DNA of 64,000 nt, taken from the NCBI RefSeq assembly GCF_042643165.1, contig NZ_JBHRSH010000001.1, positions 1,550,001 through 1,614,000 of the forward strand, given 5' to 3'. The DNA is from Hyphococcus aureus (lineage in GTDB: Bacteria; Pseudomonadota; Alphaproteobacteria; Caulobacterales; Parvularculaceae). Positions 57,018-64,000 of the stretch are shown piece after piece (position 1 is the first letter of the stretch; each line of letters opens with the position of its first letter). The notes under the pieces are model-generated. The model was not told the origin of the DNA and ran no database searches. It saw nothing but the letters and a program-made list of their open reading frames with translations. The translations under genes and the position numbers were made by a program.

Positions 57018-58361
57018 ATGCGATATTTGCCCCATAACGACATCGACCGGCAAGCGATGCTAAAGGCGGTCGGTGTTTCCAATATTGATGCGCTGTTCGA
57101 AGATGTTCCGGCGGATGCGCTGAACGCCAAATTCGATCTTCCCGATCATATGGGCGAGATGGAAGTTGAGCGCGCGCTTGGGGGCATGGCGGCGAAAAAC
57201 CGCGCCGCCGGGGCGGGGCCGTGTTTCATCGGCGCCGGCGCCTACAAGCATCACATCCCGGCCATGGTGGATCACATCATCCAGCGCTCGGAGTTTCTGA
57301 CCGCCTACACGCCGTACCAGCCGGAAATCGCGCAAGGAACGCTCCAGTATCTTTTCGAATTCCAGACGCAGGTTGCGGCCCTGACCGGCATGGAGGTCGC
57401 CAACGCCTCCATGTATGACGGCTCCACCGGCTGCGCCGAAGCCGCGCTGATGGCCCGGCGCGTCACCAAGAAAAACAAGGTGGTGCTTTCCGGCGGACTT
57501 CACCCGCATTACGGCGCGGTGACGCGCACCAATCTTGAACTGGTCGACGCAAAGGTTGTGCAGGCGCCCATCGATGTGGATGCGTCCGAAGACATTGCAT
57601 CGCAAATTGATGACGACACCGCCTGCGTGATCGTTCAGTCGCCGGATGTGTTCGGCAATGTACGCGACCTTACGCCGATCGCCGAAGCCGCTCATGCGAA
57701 AGGCGCGCTCCTCGTCGCGGTGGTGACGGAAGCGGTGTCGCTTGGCGCCTTGAAAAGCCCCGGTGAAATGGGCGCCGATATCGTCGTTGGCGAAGGCCAG
57801 TCCATCGGCAATGGGTTGAATTTCGGCGGGCCTTATGTGGGCCTGTTTGCAACCCGCCAGAAATATATCCGCAACATGCCGGGGCGCCTTTGCGGCGAAA
57901 CCCACGACGCGGAAGGAAAACGCGGTTTCGTTTTGACGCTCTCAACGCGCGAGCAGCATATCCGCCGCGATAAGGCGACCTCGAACATCTGCACCAATTC
58001 CGGCCTGTGCACGCTCGCCTTCACGATCCACATGACGCTGCTGGGCGAAGCGGGTTTGCGCAAGCTTGCGATGCTCAATCATGAAGCCGCGTGCAAGACC
58101 GCCGACGCCCTCGCCAAGGTTAAAGGCGTCGAAGTCGTGAACACATCTTACTTCAACGAGTTCACGTTGCGCCTTTCGAAAGACGCCTCTGAAGTGGTGG
58201 ACAAGCTTGCGAGTGAAGGCGTTCTTGCAGGCGTTCCCGGTGCGCGCCTGTGGCCCCATGACAGTGAGGCGCACAATCTCCTGATCGTCGCTGCGACCGA
58301 GTGTGTGACGGATGAAGACATCAAAACCTTTTCGACGAAACTTGGTGAGGCGCTGTCATGA
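57018..58361 (+). CDS. gcvPA: Glycine decarboxylase P protein, subunit 1
   Basis: This 447-residue subunit is the N-terminal half of a split P protein. It has MRYLPHNDIDRQAML, FIGAGAYKHHIPA, YTPYQPEIAQGTLQYLFEFQ and NASMYDGSTG, all standard. PLP is bound by the partner subunit encoded next. The gene overlaps gcvPB by four bases (ATGA), which favours equal amounts of the two subunits. A TTG three bases 5' is an unlikely alternative start. Confidence 0.96.
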   Translation: MRYLPHNDIDRQAMLKAVGVSNIDALFEDVPADALNAKFDLPDHMGEMEVERALGGMAAKNRAAGAGPCFIGAGAYKHHIPAMVDHIIQRSEFLTAYTPYQPEIAQGTLQYLFEFQTQVAALTGMEVANASMYDGSTGCAEAALMARRVTKKNKVVLSGGLHPHYGAVTRTNLELVDAKVVQAPIDVDASEDIASQIDDDTACVIVQSPDVFGNVRDLTPIAEAAHAKGALLVAVVTEAVSLGALKSPGEMGADIVVGEGQSIGNGLNFGGPYVGLFATRQKYIRNMPGRLCGETHDAEGKRGFVLTLSTREQHIRRDKATSNICTNSGLCTLAFTIHMTLLGEAGLRKLAMLNHEAACKTADALAKVKGVEVVNTSYFNEFTLRLSKDASEVVDKLASEGVLAGVPGARLWPHDSEAHNLLIVAATECVTDEDIKTFSTKLGEALS

Positions 58362-59938
58362 GTATGAACAATCAGGGCCGCCCCACAGGCATCGGCGAAG
58401 CGACCGCAAGCAATGTGAAAACCTTCACCGGCAACAAGGCGCTGCAAATCGAAGAAGGGTTGTCCTTCGAGATCGGGTCTTATGCGCAGACCGGAGTGGA
58501 TTTGCCGGAACCAAAAGGCGGCGCGGATCGTCTTGGCGGATTGAACCGGAATAATGACATCGGCTTGCCGGGCCTTTCCGAGCCGGAGACCATGCGCCAC
58601 TTCGTGCGTCTCAGCCAAAAGAATTACGCCATCGACATGGGGCCGTTTCCGCTTGGGTCATGCACCATGAAACACAATCCGCGCCTGAACGAAAAAATGG
58701 CGCGGCTGCCCGGTTTCGGCGATCTGCATCCGCTGGCGCCGGAAAGCGCGGTGCAGGGCGCGCTTGAACTGATCGACACACTCGCTTTTTGGCTGAAAGA
58801 ACTGACCGGCATGCCCGCCGTCGCCATGTCGCCGAAAGCCGGCGCCCATGGCGAGCTTTGCGGCATGATGGCGATCAAGGCGGCGCTCGAAGCGCGCGGC
58901 GAAGCGGGCAAGCGCAAGCGCGTGCTGGCGCCGGAATCCGCTCATGGCACCAACCCTGCGACGGCGGTGCAATGCGGTTTCACGGTGGAGAATATTCCCG
59001 CTGACAAAACCGGCCGCGTGGATCTGGAAGCGCTGAAAGCGAAACTGGGCGACGACATCGCCGGGATCATGGTGACGAACCCCAACACCTGCGGCCTTTT
59101 TGAACGCGATATTCGCGCCATCGCCGACGCAGTGCATGAGGCGGGCGGCTATTTCTATTGTGACGGCGCGAATTTCAACGCCATTGCAGGGAAAGTGCGG
59201 CCCGGCGATCTCGGCGTCGACGCCATGCACATCAATCTGCACAAGACTTTTTCTACGCCCCATGGCGGCGGCGGTCCGGGTTCGGGTCCGACTGTCTTGT
59301 CAGAGGCGCTCGCGCCCTTTGCGCCGGTGCCTTATGTCATCTGCGAAGACGGAAAATACAGCCTTGTGGAGACGCGCCGCGCCGCGAAAGCGGAAGGCGA
59401 AAGCGCCGAAAGCTTTGGGCGCCTCACCGCCTTCCACGGCCAGATGGGTATGTTCGTGCGCGCGCTCTCCTATATGATGAGCCACGGCAAGGATGGGGTG
59501 CGCCAGGCGTCCGAGGATGCCGTGCTGAATGCAAACTATGTGCTTGCGCGTCTCAAGGCGGAAATGACGCCGGCCTTTGAAGGCCATTGCATGCATGAAG
59601 CGCTGTTCGATGACAGGTTTCTGAAAGACACCGGCGTTGAGACCATCGACTTTGCAAAAGCGATGATCGACGAGGGCTATCACCCCATGACCATGTATTT
59701 CCCGCTGGTGGTCCATGGCGCCATGCTGATCGAGCCGACAGAGTCAGAATCGAAACGCGAACTCGATCTTTTCTGCGGCGCCATGCTTTCGCTCGCAAAG
59801 CGCGCCAAAGCGGGCGAGGCGGAGAGCTTTAAAGCCGCGCCGGTCTATGCGCCGCGCCGCAGGCTGGATGAGACAGCGGCCGCCCGCCATCCTGTGCTCA
59901 GGTGGACGCCGGCGCAAAAGGCCGAAGCGGCGGAGTAG
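58358..59938 (+). CDS. gcvPB: Glycine decarboxylase P protein, subunit 2 (PLP subunit)
   Basis: This 526-residue subunit binds PLP through Lys in MHINLHKTFSTPHGGGGPG. Other standard blocks are GSCTMKHNPRLNEKM, an ESAHGTNPATA stretch and YHPMTMYFPLVVHGAMLIEP. With GcvPA it decarboxylates glycine and loads the aminomethyl group on GcvH. It ends the operon; the L protein (lpd) is not here, as is usual. The 115 bases after the stop show no clear terminator. Confidence 0.96.
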   Translation: MSMNNQGRPTGIGEATASNVKTFTGNKALQIEEGLSFEIGSYAQTGVDLPEPKGGADRLGGLNRNNDIGLPGLSEPETMRHFVRLSQKNYAIDMGPFPLGSCTMKHNPRLNEKMARLPGFGDLHPLAPESAVQGALELIDTLAFWLKELTGMPAVAMSPKAGAHGELCGMMAIKAALEARGEAGKRKRVLAPESAHGTNPATAVQCGFTVENIPADKTGRVDLEALKAKLGDDIAGIMVTNPNTCGLFERDIRAIADAVHEAGGYFYCDGANFNAIAGKVRPGDLGVDAMHINLHKTFSTPHGGGGPGSGPTVLSEALAPFAPVPYVICEDGKYSLVETRRAAKAEGESAESFGRLTAFHGQMGMFVRALSYMMSHGKDGVRQASEDAVLNANYVLARLKAEMTPAFEGHCMHEALFDDRFLKDTGVETIDFAKAMIDEGYHPMTMYFPLVVHGAMLIEPTESESKRELDLFCGAMLSLAKRAKAGEAESFKAAPVYAPRRRLDETAAARHPVLRWTPAQKAEAAE

Positions 59939-60053
59939 TCCGCACAGGAAAGCTCACGGCGCATCACTTTTGCTAAAGCGGCGCGCCGATTGGCTTTCAC
60001 CGCGAAAACATAGAGGATAAGGCTCGCGCCAGATTAACAAGAGGGCGAGGGCC

Positions 60054-61574
60054 ATGGATTTGCTCACCAGATTGACGATGACGGGGCTGGAGCTTTTGTC
60101 GACGATTTTCATTTTCGTCGTCGGAATCACGGTGCTCGCCGTCATTCTCATGTACTTTACCGACAAGTCGCAGTCGCGTGATGCGGTTCGCCACAATTAC
60201 CCGGTAATCGGGCGCTTCCGCGACCTCTTCACTCGGCTCGGAGAGTTTTTTCGTCAATATTTCTTTGCGCTCGATCGCGAGGAGATGCCCTTCAATCGCG
60301 CCGAGCGTGACTGGATCTATAAATCCGCCAAAGGCCAGAACAACACCCATCCTTTTGGCTCGACGCGTAACCTGACGCTGGTTGGCTGTCCGATTTTTAT
60401 CAATTGCGCTTTTCCGCGCCTTGATGAAGAGGCTACTGATCCGCCAGCGGTAGAATTCGGTCCGTACACGCCAAACCCCTATCGCGCGCCATCGGTGATC
60501 AATGTTTCCGCCATGAGTTATGGGTCTTTGTCGAAACCGGCCGTGCAGGCGCTGTCGCGCGGCGCCGCGCTGGCGGGCTGTTACATGAATACGGGCGAGG
60601 GCGGACTGGCGCCCTATCATCTGGAAGGCGGCTGCGACATCGTCTTTCAGATGGGTACGGCGAAATATGGTTGCCGCGACGATGCTGGGATGCTTGATGA
60701 CGCCAAGCTTGCGACGATCGCCGCTCATTCATCCGTAAAAATGATTGAAGTCAAACTGGCGCAAGGCGCAAAGCCCGGCAAAGGCGGCATTCTGCCCGGC
60801 GTCAAAGTCACCAAGGAAATCGCGAAGATCCGGCACATCCCCGTGGGCAAGCCGTCGATCTCTCCCAACCGTCATCCTGAAATCGACAATGTGGAAGAGT
60901 TGCTCGATTTTATTGACCGCGTCCGGCGCGTGTCGCAATTGCCGACCGGTTTTAAAACGGTGATGGGCGCCTATGGCTGGGTCGACGACCTTTGTGACGC
61001 GATTGAGCGGCGCGGCGTCGAGTCGGCGCCGGACTTCATCACGCTTGACGGCGGCGACGGCGGTACCGGCGCGGCGCCCATGTCGCTGATGGACAATGTA
61101 GGCCTGCCGTTGAAACAGGCGTTGCCCATGTTGACCGATATTCTGGAACGTCGCGGGCTTCGAAATCGCATCAAGGTAATTGCCTCTGGCAAGCTGGTGA
61201 CGCCGGCGGAAGTCGCCTGGGCCTATTGCGCCGGCGCCGATGTGGTGAACACGGCGCGCGGCTTCATGTTTTCTATTGGCTGCATTCAGGCCATGCGATG
61301 TCACACCAATAGCTGCCCCACAGGCGTCACCACCCATAAAAAACATTTGCAAGGCGGCCTCGATCCGAAGGTGAAAGCGAAAAACGTGGCGAATTATGTG
61401 GAGAAGATGCGCAAGGACGTCGCCATGATCGCTCATTCCTGCGGCGCGCCTCATGCCCGTGCGCTCAAGCCATTGCATGTGCGCATCCAACAGGGCGACG
61501 GCACGTCTGTGCCGCTGGATGAATTGCTCGCCAAGCGCCGCCCAAAAGCGCCTCATGAATATAAAGACGCCTGA
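60054..61574 (+). CDS. Membrane-anchored FMN-binding glutamate-synthase-domain protein
   Basis: This 506-residue protein has one membrane span at about residues 12-34 (STIFIFVVGITVLAVILMYF). It is followed by the FMN/[3Fe-4S] domain of the glutamate synthase large subunit. That domain has NVSAMSYGSLSKPAV, KPGKGGILPG, LDGGDGGTGAAP for FMN, and CIQAMRCHTNSC with the three cluster cysteines. The glutaminase domain and gltD are absent. Such stand-alone proteins may oxidise or reduce an unknown substrate; glutamate synthesis is not demonstrated. Confidence 0.88.
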   Translation: MDLLTRLTMTGLELLSTIFIFVVGITVLAVILMYFTDKSQSRDAVRHNYPVIGRFRDLFTRLGEFFRQYFFALDREEMPFNRAERDWIYKSAKGQNNTHPFGSTRNLTLVGCPIFINCAFPRLDEEATDPPAVEFGPYTPNPYRAPSVINVSAMSYGSLSKPAVQALSRGAALAGCYMNTGEGGLAPYHLEGGCDIVFQMGTAKYGCRDDAGMLDDAKLATIAAHSSVKMIEVKLAQGAKPGKGGILPGVKVTKEIAKIRHIPVGKPSISPNRHPEIDNVEELLDFIDRVRRVSQLPTGFKTVMGAYGWVDDLCDAIERRGVESAPDFITLDGGDGGTGAAPMSLMDNVGLPLKQALPMLTDILERRGLRNRIKVIASGKLVTPAEVAWAYCAGADVVNTARGFMFSIGCIQAMRCHTNSCPTGVTTHKKHLQGGLDPKVKAKNVANYVEKMRKDVAMIAHSCGAPHARALKPLHVRIQQGDGTSVPLDELLAKRRPKAPHEYKDA

Positions 61575-61634
61575 TCGGCGTTTTGTTCTGCTTTTCACGC
61601 TTTACGAACCTGCGGCGGCGCCTACAGTCGCGCT

Positions 61635-63152
61635 ATGGCATGGGAAAAAGAACTCGAAGACCTGAAGCTGCGTTCTGCGCTCGCCGAAAAAATGGGCGGG
61701 GCGGAAAAGGTCGGCCGCCAGCATGAGCGCGGCAAGCTTGACGCGCGCCAACGCCTTCGCCGTCTCCTGGATGAAAACTCCTTCCGCGAAATCGGCAAGA
61801 TCGCCGGGCGGGGGCGTTATGACGAAAATGGCGACCTGACGGATTTTTCCGCATCGAATTTCATATTCGGACGGGGCCGTATCAATGGCGCGCCGGTGGT
61901 CGCGAGCGCCGACGACTTCACCGTGCGCGGCGGCGCGGCGGATGCTGCGATCCATCGCAAATTCGCCATGGCCGAACAGATGGCCCATGAGATGCGCCTA
62001 CCGCTTATTCGTATGATTGACGGCACGGGCGGCGGCGGTTCGGTGAAGATGCTCGAAGAGATGGGCTTCACCTATGTGCCCTTCGTTCCCGGTTGGGAGC
62101 ATGTGGTGAAGAACCTGAAGACCGTGCCGGTGGTTGCGCTCGCGCTCGGGCCGACGGCGGGGCTCGGCGCGGCGCGCATGGTCGCGTCGCATTACTCGGT
62201 CATGGTGCGCGGGCTGTCGCAGATTTTCACCGCAGGGCCTGCGGTTGTTTCAGGCCTGGGGACGGGGGAACATCTCGACAAGGAACAATTGGGCGGCGCG
62301 GAGATTCACACGCGCAACGGCGTTATCGATGACGAGGCAGAAACCGAAGATCATGCCTTCGCCATGGCCCGCGCGTTTTTGTCTTATCTTCCATCCTATG
62401 CGGGGGCTCGGCCGGAACGGCGGGAGACTGGCGACCGGCCCGAACGCAAAGAAAAGGCGCTGCTTTCCGCCGTGCCGGAAAACCGCCGCGAGGCTTACTC
62501 CATGCGCAAGATTCTGGAGATGGTCGCAGATAAAGGCAGTGTCTTTGAAATGGGCAAGCGCTGGGGCCGCGCCGCGATCACCGCTTTCGCGCGCTTTGAC
62601 GGCTGGCCGGTCGCGGTGCTGGCGTCCGACCCGACTTTTCTCGGCGGCTCGTGGACTGCGGATACGGCCGAAAAGGCGCGGCGATTTGTTCAACTGGCGG
62701 AGTTGTTTCGCCTGCCGGTCATTCATCTCGTGGACAATCCGGGTTTCATGATCGGGCTGGAAGCCGAACGCGCCGCCACCATTCGCCGGGGCGTCGACGC
62801 CATGAATGCAATTTACGACGCCACCATTCCCTGGGCGACGGTGATCATCCGCAAGGCCTATGGCGTCGCCGGCGCCGCCATGTCCGATCATACGCGGTTT
62901 CAGTATCGCTTCGCCTGGCCGTCAGGCGACTGGGGGTCGCTACCCATGGAAGGCGGCGTTGAGGTTGCTTACAAGTCAGAGCTTGAAAAGGCCGAAGACC
63001 CTGCGGCGGCGCTCGCTGAAATCAAAGTGCGGCTGTCTAAAGTAACCTCGCCATTTCGCACGGCGGAACAGTTTCTGGTTGAGGACATCATCGACCCGCG
63101 CGAGACGCGGCCTTTATTGTGCGAGTTCGCAGCGCTTGCCAGCCGTCAATAG
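61635..63152 (+). CDS. Acyl-CoA carboxylase, carboxyltransferase subunit
   Basis: This 505-residue subunit of the propionyl/methylcrotonyl/geranyl-CoA carboxylase beta group transfers CO2 from biotin to an acyl-CoA. It has two crotonase-like halves. The N half includes QHERGKLDARQRL and DFTVRGGAADAAIHRK; the C half includes LASDPTFLGGSWTADTAEKA and IRKAYGVAGAAMSDH. No biotin carboxylase or biotin carrier gene is adjacent, so the partner is elsewhere or this is an orphan subunit. It overlaps the convergent DUF2799 gene by seven bases. Confidence 0.88.
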   Translation: MAWEKELEDLKLRSALAEKMGGAEKVGRQHERGKLDARQRLRRLLDENSFREIGKIAGRGRYDENGDLTDFSASNFIFGRGRINGAPVVASADDFTVRGGAADAAIHRKFAMAEQMAHEMRLPLIRMIDGTGGGGSVKMLEEMGFTYVPFVPGWEHVVKNLKTVPVVALALGPTAGLGAARMVASHYSVMVRGLSQIFTAGPAVVSGLGTGEHLDKEQLGGAEIHTRNGVIDDEAETEDHAFAMARAFLSYLPSYAGARPERRETGDRPERKEKALLSAVPENRREAYSMRKILEMVADKGSVFEMGKRWGRAAITAFARFDGWPVAVLASDPTFLGGSWTADTAEKARRFVQLAELFRLPVIHLVDNPGFMIGLEAERAATIRRGVDAMNAIYDATIPWATVIIRKAYGVAGAAMSDHTRFQYRFAWPSGDWGSLPMEGGVEVAYKSELEKAEDPAAALAEIKVRLSKVTSPFRTAEQFLVEDIIDPRETRPLLCEFAALASRQ

Positions 63153-63820
63153 CCCGCCGACGTCACGCCCAGCGCCCCGGGATAAGGTCCGTTCGCCGCT
63201 AGGAACGCGCGATAATCTGCGAGTTCGTCCTGCGCCAATTCATAGTCCCTGCGAAGCGGCCCGAAGGATCGTTTCACGCGCTGTTTTTCTTCATTGAGAT
63301 TTTTGAGATCGGCGAGAATGTCTACGCGCTCCAGGTGGGGTGTCGCAGGAGAGATCAGTGCGGCTTCTGCGTGATCGATCTGGTGATTGATTTCCTGCAA
63401 TCTTTTCTCTGCGTTTGCGAGCGCATTCTCGGCACGCGCCACATCATTTCTCAGCGCAAAAAGTTGGTTGCCCTGCTGAAAAGCGGTGACAAAAGATCCT
63501 TCTTCAGGTCCGGTGCAAACGCCGTAATAACGCCCGCCGCGCGCGCCAATAGTGAACGCGTTCGAGGCCTGGCAATATTCGATAAGGCCTTCGTCGCGGC
63601 CCATCAGGTAAGCGCTCATATTGGGCGTCACGCCCGCTTTCTTGGCGCAGGCCTGACGGTGCGATGACACGGCGCTCGCCGGCGCGCCGCGCGCGCCATC
63701 TTCATAGCCAATCGCTTGCCAGTCGGCGTAAAGGCATTCGTCTTTAGACAGGCCGCCGGCGCAGCCCCCCAACGCCATCAAAGGCAAGGCGATAAACGTC
63801 GCAGAAACAAGAATACGCAT
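63146..63820 (-). CDS. DUF2799 lipoprotein with coiled-coil
   Basis: This 224-residue lipoprotein starts at ATG 63820 with lipobox LGGCAGG. The DUF2799 pattern follows: LSKDECLYADWQAIGYEDG, a SSHRQACAKKAGV stretch, and YLMGRDEGLIEYC. Residues about 125-205 have heptad-like helices (ENALANAEKRLQEINHQIDH, DLKNLNEEKQRVKRSFG), probably a coiled coil. Function of the family is unknown. The upstream extension of the frame is rejected because it would precede the signal peptide. Confidence 0.87.
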   Translation of the reverse strand: MRILVSATFIALPLMALGGCAGGLSKDECLYADWQAIGYEDGARGAPASAVSSHRQACAKKAGVTPNMSAYLMGRDEGLIEYCQASNAFTIGARGGRYYGVCTGPEEGSFVTAFQQGNQLFALRNDVARAENALANAEKRLQEINHQIDHAEAALISPATPHLERVDILADLKNLNEEKQRVKRSFGPLRRDYELAQDELADYRAFLAANGPYPGALGVTSAGY

Positions 63821-63964
63821 GACAGAACCCTCTCTCGAAGAGGGCAGCCTAACCAGCCAGAGCTTAACAGCCGCCTTTGCGGATACGCCGTATTCGGCCG
63901 CTCCGCGCAACGGCTTGTTAGCCAGTTGGACGCGAAGCGGGCGAAATTGCGGCGGCCTTGCGGC

Positions 63965-64000
63965 CTAGTCGATGGTGAGAACGATTTTGCCTGTCGCCTT
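63965..64000 (-). CDS. C-terminal end of a probable zinc-type quinone oxidoreductase
   Basis: Only the last 11 residues and the stop are in the window: KATGKIVLTID. This ending is typical of NADPH:quinone oxidoreductases of the zinc-type alcohol dehydrogenase family (GKxVLTI before the stop). The rest lies beyond base 64000, so the call is tentative. Confidence 0.45.
   Translation of the reverse strand, partial: KATGKIVLTID

Noticed and set aside
1..64000. CRISPR arrays, insertion sequences, prophage or integrase genes
   Set aside because: No regularly spaced direct repeats, transposase motifs or phage structural genes were seen on either strand.

Overview
The window is GC-rich chromosomal DNA of an alphaproteobacterium. 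The clues are a CpdR-type response regulator, a Zur-type Fur protein with a His-rich N-terminus, an alphaproteobacterial-style heat-shock promoter, split glycine decarboxylase genes, and many tightly packed, often overlapping genes. A marine or aquatic Caulobacterales/Parvularculales-like heterotroph is my guess; no rRNA is present to fix the taxonomy. I see no prophage, insertion sequence, CRISPR array or integrase. The accessory flavour comes from small elements: a nuclease gene framed by palindromic repeats, structured leaders and a probable small RNA.

Layout. 1-11 kb: the end of a GFA-family gene, a secreted M20 peptidase, a hotdog protein, thiC behind a TPP riboswitch, an AT-rich small secreted protein, an M15 peptidase, a DUF559 gene between two composite palindromic repeats, MAPEG and TauE/SafE membrane proteins, a diheme cytochrome, metY, a secreted protein with a structured leader, and an extremely acidic 11-residue-repeat lipoprotein. 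11-25 kb: an AEC transporter, a PKHD hydroxylase, an aminotransferase/thioredoxin-like/nitrilase run, sqdB divergent from cysH (sulfolipid precursor and sulfite supply), rfbA-rfbD-rfbB without rfbC, tRNA-Val(GAC), cpdR, an N-formylglutamate amidohydrolase, a predicted minus-strand sRNA, a GT4 glycosyltransferase and an XRE regulator.

25-43 kb: hisN starting inside a perfect palindrome, a monoheme cytochrome lipoprotein, a minus-strand operon (lipoprotein methyltransferase, SCP2 protein, alpha/beta hydrolase), hsp20 with a sigma-32 type promoter and a ROSE-like thermometer, an SDR, a LigE-like GST, two phosphatases, a Wzx-like flippase, and a six-gene beta-oxidation operon. That operon has an acyl-CoA ligase, two acyl-CoA dehydrogenases of which one lacks the catalytic Glu, a MaoC hydratase, an MFE-2-like SDR and a thiolase; an alkyltransferase-like protein and a DJ-1/PfpI protein follow.

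43-64 kb: adenosine deaminase, a PhoD-type phosphatase, a pair of exported amidohydrolases (the second without metal ligands), a divergent ferric-iron ABC transporter with two Fur-box-like sites, a Sel1/2OG oxygenase, zur with a repeated operator-like site, and a glycine riboswitch followed by gcvT-gcvH-gcvPA-gcvPB. After these come a membrane-anchored FMN glutamate-synthase-like protein, an acyl-CoA carboxyltransferase, a DUF2799 lipoprotein and the tail of a probable quinone oxidoreductase.

All functional calls are by motif and family recognition by eye. Promoter, operator, sRNA and thermometer calls are pattern-based predictions.
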